From assembly GCA_028865235.1 (NCBI GenBank), contig CP114561.1:1818001-1882000 (forward strand): a stretch of 64,000 bases of DNA, given 5' to 3'. Of the stretch, positions 8,960 to 18,055 are shown piece after piece. This stretch comes from Candidatus Manganitrophus sp. Lineage in GTDB: Bacteria > Nitrospirota > Nitrospiria > SBBL01 > Manganitrophaceae. Numbering within the stretch: position 1 is the stretch's first letter; each line of letters starts with the position of its first letter. Under the pieces are notes generated by a model, which had not been told where the DNA came from, made no database searches, and was given only the letters and a program-made list of their open reading frames with translations. Position numbers and translations under genes: made by a program.

Positions 8960-9537
8960 ACGAAATTCCTTGGATGAACCCGAACCCGGTACGCCTGCGA
9001 CTCGCCGTTCCTTGTGACAGTGAGATCGATCTGAATGCTCCAGACCTGCGCCGCCGTTGTCGCCAAAGTCGTTCCATCCTGTTGGTAATACCTAAAATTC
9101 AAAAGAATCGGGCTCCCCGCCGCCAGAGCGGTTCCGTTTCGGGTGACTGTGTTCCCGGCCACGGCATAAACGATGTTGCTCCCGGAGGTGTCGAAAAAAT
9201 TGAGACTCGTGGATGGGTTGGTACAGCAGCCGGGAAGATCGGCGGCGGTTCGGCTTCGAATCACTCGAATCTCGCGCGCCATTCGCTCCATAGCAAGCCG
9301 TCCCTGGTTCGTGATGTCGGCCCGCGCATCCTCCGCAACAAACGCATTCAATCCTTGCCGGAGGAAAACCGACGCCATCCCGGCAATAATGCCGACCAGA
9401 ATGATCGTGAGAACCAGCTCAACGAGAGTAAATCCCTGCTGATTTGTGATCCACAAGCCCAGCCCGACCGGTCGAGCGCTCCGGCCCGGCAGCCCTCTTT
9501 TGTCTTGGCCTCCTTTTCGATGCTGCTGATCCAACAC
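8956..9537 (-). CDS. PilW/PulJ-like minor prepilin
   Basis: The prepilin signature QQGFTLVELVLTIILVGIIAGM has cleavage expected after G35 and Glu at +5. It is followed by ASVFLRQGLNAFVAEDARADITNQGRLAMERMAREIRVIR, which is typical of PilW/PulJ minor pilins that help prime pilus assembly. The open frame begins with GTG at 9537 (leader of 35 residues, GGTGGGG upstream). A TTG at 9456 would give a more standard 8-residue leader, so the start is uncertain. It is coupled to the large PilX-like gene downstream. Confidence 0.75.
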   Translation of the reverse strand: MLDQQHRKGGQDKRGLPGRSARPVGLGLWITNQQGFTLVELVLTIILVGIIAGMASVFLRQGLNAFVAEDARADITNQGRLAMERMAREIRVIRSRTAADLPGCCTNPSTSLNFFDTSGSNIVYAVAGNTVTRNGTALAAGSPILLNFRYYQQDGTTLATTAAQVWSIQIDLTVTRNGESQAYRVRVHPRNFV

Positions 9538-9550
9538 CGCCCCACCCTTA

Positions 9551-9976
9551 TTAGTAATTAGTAAAGAGCGTCACCGCAGTCACATTTCCAATGGCTGAAT
9601 GACTGATAGTGACCTCGACCCTCCTGTAACTGGTAACCGTTGCACAATTCGATGTATCGTTGAGATTCCCCGCCGGAACATAGCAGAGACTCCGAGTACA
9701 GGTAAACGCAGGAGATGGCATCAGTCCCGTAGTGCAACCGGCGGTCACGCCGGCGAAACCGTTTGCCCGCCTTTGTGCGACCGCCTGTTCGAGATCTGCC
9801 TGCGCGAGGTCGAGCGCTTGTTGGATCAACGGAGGCTGGGAGCTTCCTCGAAGACTGACGGTGAATGGGATCAACATTCCACTGAGAAAACCGAGAACAA
9901 CAATGAAGACGACGATCTCAATCAGCGTAAAGCCCCGCTCCAACATCAAGCTCGATCTGATCAAAGTCAAACGCAT
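9551..9976 (-). CDS. PilV/MshD-like minor prepilin
   Basis: A 141-residue prepilin with the site ERGFTLIEIVVFIVVLGFLSG; cleavage is expected after G15 and Glu is at +5. The helix runs on into QQALDLAQADLEQAVAQRRA, and the C-terminal half has two Cys pairs (AGCTTG, TCTRSLCYVP, SNCATV) that could form disulfides. This resembles PilV/MshD-type minor pilins. ATG 9946 is a possible alternative start giving a shorter leader. It lies 6 bases downstream of the GspH-like gene. Confidence 0.7.
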   Translation of the reverse strand: MRLTLIRSSLMLERGFTLIEIVVFIVVLGFLSGMLIPFTVSLRGSSQPPLIQQALDLAQADLEQAVAQRRANGFAGVTAGCTTGLMPSPAFTCTRSLCYVPAGNLNDTSNCATVTSYRRVEVTISHSAIGNVTAVTLFTNY

Positions 9977-9982
9977 TGGCCC

Positions 9983-10516
9983 TCACGGTAAACTGACACT
10001 TCCCGTCTCGTGTTGCACGGCCACCGACCGGGTAATCCCACCACCGGTAACGCTGACCGACTTCGCGGCCACCCAGACTGCCCCCCCATCGGAGGGGACG
10101 CCTAGAGAGCTGAACTCAACATACGATCCCGTAAAACCAACTGCGGAGATTGTGATCCCGGCGTAATCCCCTATATTCAGTGCGACCGAGAGATTTCCGC
10201 CAGTGACAGGGTCGATCGCAAACTCACCCGCCTCTCCCCACGTTGCGTCGCCATCAGCATTGTTCACCACGGCATAACCGCTTGCCGGGGTCTGCGGCGG
10301 GGTATTGAAATAGACCCGGTACCGCTGGTTTTGGACCATCGCCAATTGCTGGGCATAAGCGATATCCGATTGGAGCTTGCGGGCGGCGGCGGCTGCCTTC
10401 GTCCCGGCCATGTTCCCCGCGCGGGGAAATGCCCCCGCAGCGAGGATCATGAGCAGAACGATGATGAGCACCACTTCCACCAGCGTGAATCCCTGCTCTC
10501 TACGGAGATTGGTCAT
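9983..10516 (-). CDS. GspH/FimT-like minor prepilin
   Basis: A 177-residue protein with a short leader and cleavage site MTNLRREQG|FTLVEVVLIIVLLMILAAGA, then AGTKAAAAARKLQSDIAYAQQLAMVQNQRYRVYF. The ARKLQSDIAYAQQLAM segment is the signature of the GspH/FimT family, which sit at the pilus tip. The beta-rich C-terminal domain (FSSLGVPSDGG) also fits. It shares strand and close spacing with the other minor pilin genes. Confidence 0.8.
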   Translation of the reverse strand: MTNLRREQGFTLVEVVLIIVLLMILAAGAFPRAGNMAGTKAAAAARKLQSDIAYAQQLAMVQNQRYRVYFNTPPQTPASGYAVVNNADGDATWGEAGEFAIDPVTGGNLSVALNIGDYAGITISAVGFTGSYVEFSSLGVPSDGGAVWVAAKSVSVTGGGITRSVAVQHETGSVSLP

Positions 10517-10611
10517 CCCGTTCCCCTTCCCAATTCCGTAAATAGGAGAAATCGGACAGGTCTTAGCCTATGTTCCCGTTCTCATGACTCGGTTGGCCTT
10601 TGTCGTAACCG

Positions 10612-11049
10612 CTAACATGTGGTTGTAGTCACGGTGACGGCGCCGGTTCCATCAGCGTAAGACAATCCGCATGTCGCGCTGCCACCAACGGTCGGCCAGA
10701 AAGTTGAAGGCGTACCGCTCGTATAGGTAAACCCATCAAAGCTCTGCACCGCTACGTCGATTCCTCCGGTGGCGCTACGAGGAACCCCCGTACCCGCCGT
10801 AACGTTAACGTTCGTTCCGTCCATGGAAACGGTGGTTGCAGTCATATTTCCGGTAACCATATATTGTGATCTTGCAAGCGCCACGGCAGCTCGGACGGCA
10901 CCCGCCATCCCGTTAACACTGGCAGTTCTGGCACTGGTCGTTATGTTAATAAATCTTGGCACGGCAACTACCGCGAGGATACCGAGAACAGCGATAACCA
11001 CCACCAACTCGACCAATGTGAAACCCTTTTCATTCTTCAATGTCTTCAT
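10612..11049 (-). CDS. pilA: Type IV pilin (probable major subunit)
   Basis: ATG 11049 follows GGAGGAGAGGTCG, the strongest ribosome site in this cluster, as expected for an abundant protein. The 146-residue product starts MKTLKNEKG|FTLVELVVVIAVLGILAV with a short positive leader, continues through the long N-terminal helix (PRFINITTSARTASVNGMAGAVRAAVALARSQ), and has a small globular domain with two cysteines (ATCGLSYADG and a C-terminal TTTTC), a usual pilin disulfide loop. The longer upstream extension of the frame is unlikely to be translated. Confidence 0.82.
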   Translation of the reverse strand: MKTLKNEKGFTLVELVVVIAVLGILAVVAVPRFINITTSARTASVNGMAGAVRAAVALARSQYMVTGNMTATTVSMDGTNVNVTAGTGVPRSATGGIDVAVQSFDGFTYTSGTPSTFWPTVGGSATCGLSYADGTGAVTVTTTTC

Positions 11050-11101
11050 CGACCTCTCCTCCTTCTTATGGATTGATTGCTGTTGATTTACCTGCTTCTT
11101 G

Positions 11102-11533
11102 CTACCAGGTTTCATAACCGGGAGTTCCAGAAGAGACCCTCCCGTTTCTCGGATCATACCGATATTGATTTCCGAAAGAATCAAGCGGATGTCCCTCCGG
11201 GTCAACCGCCACCGCGCTGAGGTATTCCTCTTTGAAAAAAGTGTCCTCCCGTGCCGGGAGCATCAACCGCTTCCTCACCAAACCTTCCAAATCCGGCGGA
11301 TATTGACGCTCCACAAAATGGTAGAGCTGAATCGTCTTACGAATATTGACCAATCCAGCCTTCAATGCCACCTCTCTGGCCTCCTGTACTACTCTGTTGT
11401 AATAGTGGAAGCTCAAACCAATCATAATGGTGACCAGGATACAGACTAGTAATGCATCGAGAATTGCCTTTCCTTCCTTGTCTCCAATCAATCTTACGGC
11501 TTGTACCGATTCAACTCCCTCATTTGACCACAT
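11102..11533 (-). CDS. GspG-like pseudopilin with altered processing site
   Basis: A 143-residue protein built like GspG/PulG: a hydrophobic N-terminal helix (ILDALLVCILVTIMIGLSF), then VNIRKTIQLYHFVERQYPPDLEGLV, and a C-terminal DPEGHPLDSFGNQYRYDPRNG close to the GspG calcium-binding loop. The usual G|F-T-L-x-E motif is replaced by DKEG|KAILDA, so +1 is Lys and +5 is Asp. It may be processed poorly or stay membrane-bound. It lies between pilC and pilA and overlaps the start of its downstream neighbour's region only slightly. Function beyond pilus or secretion assembly is unknown. Confidence 0.65.
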   Translation of the reverse strand: MWSNEGVESVQAVRLIGDKEGKAILDALLVCILVTIMIGLSFHYYNRVVQEAREVALKAGLVNIRKTIQLYHFVERQYPPDLEGLVRKRLMLPAREDTFFKEEYLSAVAVDPEGHPLDSFGNQYRYDPRNGRVSSGTPGYETW

Positions 11534-12730
11534 TGATCAGGTTCCACCAGGGTAAAAAGATCGCGAGGGCAAGAAGGAGCACTGCGCCGCCGATGACGAC
11601 GAGAAGTACCGGTTCTAGGCTGCTCGAGAGATTCTTAATTGCATAATCGACATCCCGGTCATAATATTCGGACACCTTCATCATCATCTCTTCGGTTTTG
11701 CCGCTCTCCTCTCCAACCGCGACCATCTGCAGAACGATCGGCGGGAAGACTTTGCTGACTCGCATCGGCTGGACGATCCCACGCCCTTGCCGGGCAGAGT
11801 CCCGTACATTATCGACGATCCGCGCAATCACAACGTTGCCGACTGTCTCCGAAACGATCTCCAGCGTCTGTAGGATCGGAAGACCCGCCCGGTGGAGGGT
11901 TCCAAAAACGCGGGCGAACCGCGAAAGAGCGACCTTCATGAAGATCGGTCCAAAGATCGGGATATTCAACTTGACGCCGTCCCACCAAAGCCTTCCGGAC
12001 ACTGTATTGACGTGCTTCCGAAACCCGATGATTGCGGCTGCGACGATCACCAAGATCAGCAGACCATACTGGTGGGCAACTCGGTTGATCCCGATCATAA
12101 TCCGGGTCGGCAGCGGCAGCTCGACTTTAAAGTTGGCGAAAAGAGCGGCAAATTTCGGAATAACGAAGGTAATCAAAATCCCAAAGGCAACGACCAAAGC
12201 TGCCACAACAATCTTCGGATAACGCGTCGCCGCTTTGATCCGGGCGCGCGTTTCAGCCTCATGCTCCGCCAGCAGAGCCAGGCGATTAAGCATTTCATCA
12301 AGCACACCCCCCGTCTCTCCCGCCTTGATCATGCTGACATAGAGAGAACTGAATACCTTCGGATGCTTCGCAAGGGCATCGGCGAAAGTGCTCCCCCCTC
12401 CACATCTTTTCTCACTTGGCCGATCACCTTTTTGAGCTTCGGGTTCTCCGTCTGCTCCTCCAGCGCGGTGAAGCTCGCCATGAAGGGAATCCCGGCGCCG
12501 ATCAGCGTCGCCAACTGCCGGGAGAAGATGATCAAATCCTCGGAAGAGATCCTCTCGAATTGCGGAAGAAACTCGGCCAGCGAAAGGCCGGGCTTTTCCT
12601 CCTCGATCGCAACGGGGATATAACCGAGACTGTCGAGATGCCCGGCCACCGCCTCTTTGCCATGGGTCTCAAACGTCCCCATAAAAAGGGCGCCGTATTT
12701 GTCTCTTGCTTTGTATCGAAAAGTCGGCAT
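11520..12730 (-). CDS. pilC: Pilus/secretion platform protein PilC/GspF (frameshifted)
   Basis: ATG 12730 (GGGAGAGCA upstream) starts MPTFRYKARDKYG, the conserved PilC/GspF beginning. The first T2SSF domain (SEDLIIFSRQLATLIGAGIP) and the second (FARVFGTLHRAGLPILQTLEIV, VAVGEESGKTEEMM) with membrane helices are both present. The frame breaks at a run of six G (plus-strand C run near 12393-12398). Restoring one G gives EGGSTFADALAKHPKVF and a 403-residue protein of normal size. PilC is the inner-membrane platform on which PilB acts to add pilins. Confidence 0.88.
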
Positions 12731-12955
12731 TGCTCTCCCTAAGCGCGCGTGTCTCATCGCACAGTTTTGCAAGTCATATGCCTTTGGGGTATGCTTGAAA
12801 GAAGTCGTAAAAATACCATAAAAGTCATGCGGTTAACGATTTGATTCGAAGCGAGGAAGGACGTTAGAAATTTAAACTTATGTAGGCCGACACCCAACCG
12901 GGCCGTTTTTTGTCAGGAAAAATCCGCATAGTTGTGGTTCAAAGAGGGGAAGTCT

Positions 12956-14680
12956 TTAGGTGAGGTCGCCGTCGAATTCCTGGGTGACGCGGAAGACTTC
13001 TTCCACGGTCGTCATTCCCTGGACCGCTTTGAAAAGGCCTTCGACGCGAAGCGATTTAAATTTCATGTTCGCCGCATACTTGCGGATCTCGCTGGAGGCG
13101 GCGCGCGTCACGACGAGCTGGCGGATCGGATCGTCGGCCATCAGCAGCTCATAAATGGCGATCCGCCCGGAATACCCGCTCCCCCGGCAGTCGGGACATC
13201 CCTCGCCTCGGGCAAAGGTGATCTCCCGCTTCCCGTTCACGAGATGCGAGAGACCAAGATCGTTTAAAAGCTGGGGGGTGGCGGCGTAGGACTTCTTACA
13301 GGCATTGCAGACTTTTCGCACCAGCCGCTGCGCCGCAATCCCGATAAGCGAAGAGGCGATGAGGAACGGCTCGACCCCCATGTCGACCAGCCGGGCGATG
13401 GCACCGGCCGCATCGTTGGTATGAAGGGTCGATAAGACGAGATGGCCGGTGAGGGCCGCCTGAATGGCGATGGTGGCGGTCTCTTGGTCGCGGATCTCCC
13501 CGACCATCATGATGTCGGGGTCCTGCCGCAAGATCGAGCGAAGCCCGTTGGCGAAGGTCACGCCGATTTTCGTATTCACCGGCACCTGATTGATCAGCTT
13601 GATCTGATACTCCACCGGATCTTCGATTGTCACGATGTTTCTTTCAACCGAGCTGAGCTGTTTGAGGGCCGAATAGATCGTCGTCGTTTTGCCGCTGCCG
13701 GTCGGTCCGGTCACCAAAACGAGACCATAAGGGCGACGGATCATTTTCTCGAAAATCTGAAGCCCCTCGGTTGAAAAACCCAAATCGGAAAGAGAGAGGA
13801 GCAGCTTCGATTTGTCGAGCAGCCGCATCACGATCTTCTCGCCGAAGAGGGTCGGGAGAGTGGACACACGGATATCGATGTCGCGATCTCCCATCTTCAT
13901 CTGGATGCGCCCATCCTGAGGAACCCGCTTCTCGGCGATGTCGAGCTCGGCCATGATCTTGATCCGGGAAGCGACCCCCGACTGAAGATTGCGCGGGGCG
14001 GTCATCACTTCTCGGAGCAGCCCGTCGCGCCGGAACCGGATGCGGAGGACCTCGCCGTCGGGCTCGATGTGGATGTCGCTCGAACCTTCTTTGATCGCCT
14101 GCGTGATCATCGTATTGACGAACTTGACGACCGGCGTGTCTTCAGCCAACTTGGAGAGCTCGATGACAGCGTCCCCTTCTTCGGCCACCCCGAATCCCTG
14201 ACGGTCGGCTTCCCGCGCCGCCTCCTCCAAGGAGCCCGCGCCGGAGTAGTACCGGTCGATCGCCTTCATCACATCCGACTCTTTGCTCATCACCGGCTCG
14301 ATCTCACAACCGGCGGTCCGCTTCACATCGTCGATCGCAAAAACATTCAGCGGATCGGCCATCGCCAGGGTCAGGATGGACCCTTTTTTGTAAAGAGGGA
14401 TGATCTGATGACGTCGGGCCACCATCTCCGGGACGATCTGGATGATTTCCGGCTCGACGATGATGCCGGAGAGATCGACATACTGAATCCCCATCTGCTT
14501 CCCGAGAACTTTGATGATATCGTCCTCGGTGACAAGGCCCAAGCTCTTGAGGACCACACCGATCCGCCCGCCGTGTGTCTTCTGCTCGGCGAGCGCGCGC
14601 TTCAGCTGCTCGTTCGAAAGGAGTCCTTCGGCGATCAACATTTCGCCGAGCATCTTTCTTTTCTGCTGCGGTTGCGGCAT
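12956..14680 (-). CDS. pilB: Pilus assembly ATPase PilB/GspE
   Basis: A 574-residue hexameric ATPase that powers pilin polymerisation. It contains an N-terminal MshEN/T2SSE-N domain (LGEMLIAEGLLSNEQLKRAL; VPEMVARRHQIIPLYK), Walker A GPTGSGKTTT, an Asp box (LRQDPDIMMVGEIRD), a His box (GHLVLSTLHTNDA) and the zinc tetracysteine (CNACKK and CPDCRGSGY). I choose ATG 14680 (MPQPQQKRKMLGEML) rather than a longer frame that would run into the promoter. A spacer of about 225 bases separates it from pilC. Confidence 0.92.
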   Translation of the reverse strand: MPQPQQKRKMLGEMLIAEGLLSNEQLKRALAEQKTHGGRIGVVLKSLGLVTEDDIIKVLGKQMGIQYVDLSGIIVEPEIIQIVPEMVARRHQIIPLYKKGSILTLAMADPLNVFAIDDVKRTAGCEIEPVMSKESDVMKAIDRYYSGAGSLEEAAREADRQGFGVAEEGDAVIELSKLAEDTPVVKFVNTMITQAIKEGSSDIHIEPDGEVLRIRFRRDGLLREVMTAPRNLQSGVASRIKIMAELDIAEKRVPQDGRIQMKMGDRDIDIRVSTLPTLFGEKIVMRLLDKSKLLLSLSDLGFSTEGLQIFEKMIRRPYGLVLVTGPTGSGKTTTIYSALKQLSSVERNIVTIEDPVEYQIKLINQVPVNTKIGVTFANGLRSILRQDPDIMMVGEIRDQETATIAIQAALTGHLVLSTLHTNDAAGAIARLVDMGVEPFLIASSLIGIAAQRLVRKVCNACKKSYAATPQLLNDLGLSHLVNGKREITFARGEGCPDCRGSGYSGRIAIYELLMADDPIRQLVVTRAASSEIRKYAANMKFKSLRVEGLFKAVQGMTTVEEVFRVTQEFDGDLT

Positions 14681-14703
14681 GGTTGGCTCTTTTTTCAGAT
14701 GGG

Positions 14704-14729
14704 TAGGGGCGTATTGCAATACGCCCCTA
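14704..14729. repeat. 26-bp perfect palindrome at the pilB transcription start
   Basis: TAGGGGCGTATTG at 14704-14716 is followed immediately by its reverse complement CAATACGCCCCTA, a perfect 26-bp palindrome. It lies directly downstream of the -10 box of the pilB promoter and would sit at the extreme 5' end of the transcript. Similar palindromes occur as dispersed REP-like elements in other genomes, so it may be a mobile repeat rather than an operator. Confidence 0.7.
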
Positions 14730-14757
14730 ACTATAACAGCCGTCGGACATTTGTCAA
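14730..14757 (-). promoter_or_regulatory. Sigma-70 promoter for pilB
   Basis: Minus-strand TTGACA (14752-14757), a 16-base spacer and TATAGT (14730-14735) form a near-consensus promoter about 50 bases upstream of the pilB start at 14680. Confidence 0.7.
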
Positions 14758-14783
14758 GAAAAGGGGCGTGAAACACGGCTAAA

Positions 14784-14812
14784 TTGATTTTTAGGCAGGG
14801 CTGTGGTAAATT
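14784..14812 (+). promoter_or_regulatory. Sigma-70 promoter for the small membrane protein gene
   Basis: TTGATT (14784-14789), a 17-base spacer and TAAATT (14807-14812) stand 30 bases before the ATG at 14842. Confidence 0.5.
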
Positions 14813-14841
14813 CCGGTCTTGCTTAATCAGGATGAGGATCG

Positions 14842-15018
14842 ATGGGAAAGTTTTTTTATTACCTTGGCAGAGTCGTTCAGGCGACGGGATTGCTTTTGAT
14901 CTTAAATGTCTTGATCGTCTCCGGGCTTCAGAACGGCAGCATGGGATTTCTATTTAAGTTCACGGTGCTGGGGATGGGAATCTTTATGGTGGGGTGGTTC
15001 ATCCAGCAGTATTCTTGA
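14842..15018 (+). CDS. Small inner-membrane protein of unknown function (58 aa)
   Basis: A 58-codon frame begins ATG GGA AAG TTT TTT TAT and ends TGA at 15018. The product reads MGKFFYYLGRVVQATGLLLI, then LNVLIVSGLQNGSMGFLFKF and TVLGMGIFMVGWFIQQYS: two hydrophobic helices joined by a polar Gly/Ser turn. It has its own promoter-like sequence and an AGGATCG ribosome site. It is the only plus-strand gene in this stretch and ends convergently, overlapping the 3' end of the flavoprotein gene by 20 bases. I do not recognise a family function. Confidence 0.6.
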   Translation: MGKFFYYLGRVVQATGLLLILNVLIVSGLQNGSMGFLFKFTVLGMGIFMVGWFIQQYS

Positions 15019-16129
15019 ACGGAATGAACTTTCGAACGAAGGCCCACTGCACTTCCTTCCAAAATTGACAGTAAGTCCGCTCCCCCCGAAGAATCCCCAA
15101 ATAGAGATCGACGGCCCCCGGATGAAGGCGGATCGCCTCCAGATAGAGGCCGGGGAAAGCATAGATCCACTTCGCCATCCGCGCCGCCCGCTCGAAGTCG
15201 GGATAAAAGGTCTCCCGAACGGCCCGATCGTAAGAGGCCACTTCCTCGCGGCCGGCAAAGGCGGCGCCGATCGCTTCGGCCGCCATCTGTCCGCTGCGGA
15301 CCGCATAAAAAAATTCCTTCTCCGAAGAGCGGATCGACCAACCCGCCCGCGTCCCCGATGAGGAGCACCCTTCCCTTTACCAGTGGGGGGCAGCGCTCCG
15401 ATAGATCGGGATCGTGCAGCCGTTCGGCGGGACCGAACCCGCTTCGAAAGTGAGCGGGTGCCGTCCAAGAAAATCGGAATAAAGCGCCTGCGGCTTTGGA
15501 ACCTTTCCCTTAAAATCGGCCACCCCGATCGCAGCCCCGCTCTCCTTTGGAAAAATCCAACCGTATCCCCGCGAAACCGCAAGATCGATCCAGACCGCTT
15601 CCTCCTTGTTCCGGAGGGGAACCTCCGCTTCCAGGGCGAAGGCAAGGTGTTTTTTCCAATCGGGATGGAGCTTCCGGGCCACGCGGCCGGCCGCGCCGTC
15701 GGCGCCGATCAAAAACGAAGCGGTATCGGGGCCCCGGCGGCTTTGTACCTCCACCCCTTCCGGCGTCTCGCGCCAATCGCGCACCGGGCAATTCTCGACG
15801 ATCTCGGCCCCCGCCTTTCGGGCCTTCTCGGCAAGGTAGGCGTCGAATCGATCACGACGCACCAGATAGGCGACCGGCTCAGCGGAAGAACCCGACACCT
15901 CTTTTTTTCGGAGAAGAAAAACGACTTTTCGGATTTCCCGCTCGACGATCTCTTTCAGGTCGGCGTCCAGGTAGGGAAGGAGGCGCGCGGAGAGCCCTCC
16001 ACCGCACGATTTATGTCTTGGGTGAGCGGCCTTCTCCAGGAGAAGGACCGAACGCCCCTGCCGCGCGAGGGCCGTTGCCGCCGCAGATCCCGCGGGGCCG
16101 GCGCCGATGATGATGACGTCGTAGTGCAT
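14999..16129 (-). CDS. Geranylgeranyl-reductase-like FAD oxidoreductase (frameshifted)
   Basis: The N-terminus has the Rossmann FAD-binding motif DVIIIGAGPAGSAAATALARQG with a Glu ending strand 2 (LLLEKA), the KSCGGGLSAR motif of the geranylgeranyl reductase family, and later LLIGDAGGLVDPLFGEGI, the second FAD motif (GD). Such enzymes reduce prenyl chains of lipids, quinones or carotenoids. Two indels break the frame: a C run near 15387-15392 (one C missing) and a T7/A7 run near 15307-15313 (one base extra). Correcting both gives a 376-residue protein. I prefer ATG 16129 (GGA six bases upstream). The substrate is not deducible. Confidence 0.75.
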
Positions 16130-16171
16130 GTTCATTCCAGACGACAAGAAGGTCGCCCTTGCAGCTTCGCT

Positions 16172-17220
16172 CTATTCTTCGTCTTTTAACTGGAGAATTT
16201 TGACCTTCATTTGAAGCGGCGCGCCATCCCGGACAACGCGGACAAGGACGGTCTTTCCAATGGGGGTTTCCGCCACAATCGCGGGGAGATCATGCATCTG
16301 GGTGACCTTTTTCCCGTCGAACTCCACAATGACATCCCCCCGGACAATCCCCCCCTGCTCGGCCGGGCTCTCCTTCATCACCTCGGAGACCAATGCCCCC
16401 TGGTCATCACTCAACTGAAACGCTTTGGCCAAATCGGTGGTCAGCTGCTGAATCATCACCCCCAGCCATCCGCGGGTCACCTTTCCTTCTTTCTCCAAGG
16501 CCGGAAGGATTTTTCGGACCATATTGATCGGAATGGCGAAGCCGATCCCTTGCGCGGAGGCGCCGACCGCCGCGTTGACGCCGATTACCTCCCCCCGGAT
16601 GTTGAAGAGCGGACCGCCGGAATTGCCGGCATTGATCGCCGCATCGGTTTGGATGTAGCTGTCATACGGGCCGGTGCCGAGGGCGCGGCCGATTCCGCTG
16701 ATCACCCCCACCGTGACCGTCTCCTCGAGACCGAAGGCGTTTCCAAGCGCCACGACCCACTCGCCGATGTCGAGTTGGTCGGAATCTCCCAAAACCACGG
16801 AGGTGAAAGGACCACCCCCCTCGATTCGAAGGATCGCGACATCGGTTTTGGCATCCTTCCCGATCACCCGCGCCGGGAACTCCCGCCGGTCGGAGGTTCG
16901 GACGACAATTTCCTCGGCCGGACGATTGCCCGGCGCGATGATGTGATAGTTGGTGAGAATCAAGCCGGATGAATCGATAAAGAAACCGGTCCCCAAACTC
17001 CCCTCCCGGATCTCCTGTTTGAGCCGGTCGCCGGGGAGGGAGAAAAAAATCTTTAAGCGGTCCCCCCCTCCCGGGCCAGCTTCGCGGACCGGATGCTGAC
17101 GACCGCCGCCCGTTCTTTATGGACCAGTTCCGCAAAGGTATAGTTTCGGGAGGTTTCCGCCGCATGCAGAGGAGAGATCGCGAAAAGGATAAAAGATAAA
17201 AGAGGGAACAATCGCCGCAT
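16172..17220 (-). CDS. HtrA/DegP-family periplasmic serine protease (frameshifted)
   Basis: ATG 17220 opens a signal peptide (RRLFPLLSFILFAISPLHA). The trypsin-like domain carries the triad His in LTNYHIIAPG, Asp in KTDVAILRIEG and Ser in NAGNSGGPLFN, followed by one PDZ domain (KESPAEQGGIVRGDVIVEFDGKKV). This layout is DegS/HtrA-like, giving quality control of envelope proteins. The first 53 residues are in another frame; adding one G in the G7 run at 17062-17068 joins them and gives 349 residues. It lies downstream of ccdA in the cytochrome c maturation cluster and could help with folding stress there, which is inference. Confidence 0.85.
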
Positions 17221-17269
17221 GCGCCACCGTCATAAGAGAGAAAATGGAGGGGAGACCGGGCCGGTCGCC

Positions 17270-18013
17270 CTACTGCCCGATCGACCAGCCGATGCCGACC
17301 TGGGTGAAAAATGAAGTGAGCCGGGTCAATGAGTTCGTAAAGATGAGGAGGCCGACCACCACCAGGAAAACACCGCTGGTCGCCGAAATCCAACGCATAT
17401 AGCGAGATGTTTTTCTGGAATAGGCCAGAAACGACTGAACCCCGATGGAAGAAAGAAAGAGGGGAAGACCAAGCCCTAAAGAATAGACGGTCAGGAGCAT
17501 GATCCCGGTCGCCACCGATCCGGAGGCGCTCGCATAGAGGAGAATCGACCCCAGGATCGGACCGACGCACGGCGTCCATCCGGCGCCGAAAGCGATCCCG
17601 ACCAGGTACGACCCAAGATAACCGGCCGGCTTGTTTTGGAAATGAAACCGGGCATCCCGCATCAGCAGAGACGGTTTGATGAGACCCATGATATAAAGGC
17701 CGAAGAAGACGATCAGAAGCCCGCCGATCTGCCGAATGGCCGATTGGTACATCAGGAAAAACCGGCCGATCAGCGTCGCCGAGGCTCCCAAGAGGATAAA
17801 AATCGTTGAGAACCCGCCGATGAACATCAGCGAGTTTTTAATGGCCACTTCTCGCGCCCGCGCCCTTCCCTCGGGCGAGGTCAATTCTTCCAGAGAGAGC
17901 CCGGTGATATAGGAGATGTAGGAAGGGACCACCGGCAAAACACAGGGGGAGACAAAAGAAAGAAACCCGGCCGAAAACGCAATAAAAAGTGAAATATTCT
18001 CCGTCGCCTGCAT
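17270..18013 (-). CDS. ccdA: CcdA thiol-disulfide transporter
   Basis: A 247-residue membrane protein with six predicted helices. The conserved redox cysteines are in FVSPCVLPVVPSYISY (helix 1) and GAGWTPCVGPILGSIL (helix 4), the CcdA/DsbD-beta signature. CcdA moves reducing electrons from cytoplasmic thioredoxin to periplasmic thioredoxin-like proteins, which keep apocytochrome CXXCH motifs reduced. It follows tlpA and the ccm genes on the same strand, so its partners are probably TlpA and CcmG encoded here. Confidence 0.92.
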   Translation of the reverse strand: MQATENISLFIAFSAGFLSFVSPCVLPVVPSYISYITGLSLEELTSPEGRARAREVAIKNSLMFIGGFSTIFILLGASATLIGRFFLMYQSAIRQIGGLLIVFFGLYIMGLIKPSLLMRDARFHFQNKPAGYLGSYLVGIAFGAGWTPCVGPILGSILLYASASGSVATGIMLLTVYSLGLGLPLFLSSIGVQSFLAYSRKTSRYMRWISATSGVFLVVVGLLIFTNSLTRLTSFFTQVGIGWSIGQ

Positions 18014-18055
18014 TTCAATTCACTCTGGTTAAAATGCCCTTCATCGAATTTCCAA

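Noticed and set aside
14069..14782. 237-codon plus-strand frame opposite pilB
   Set aside because: Antisense to a highly conserved ATPase gene; low-complexity Asp/Arg/His composition.
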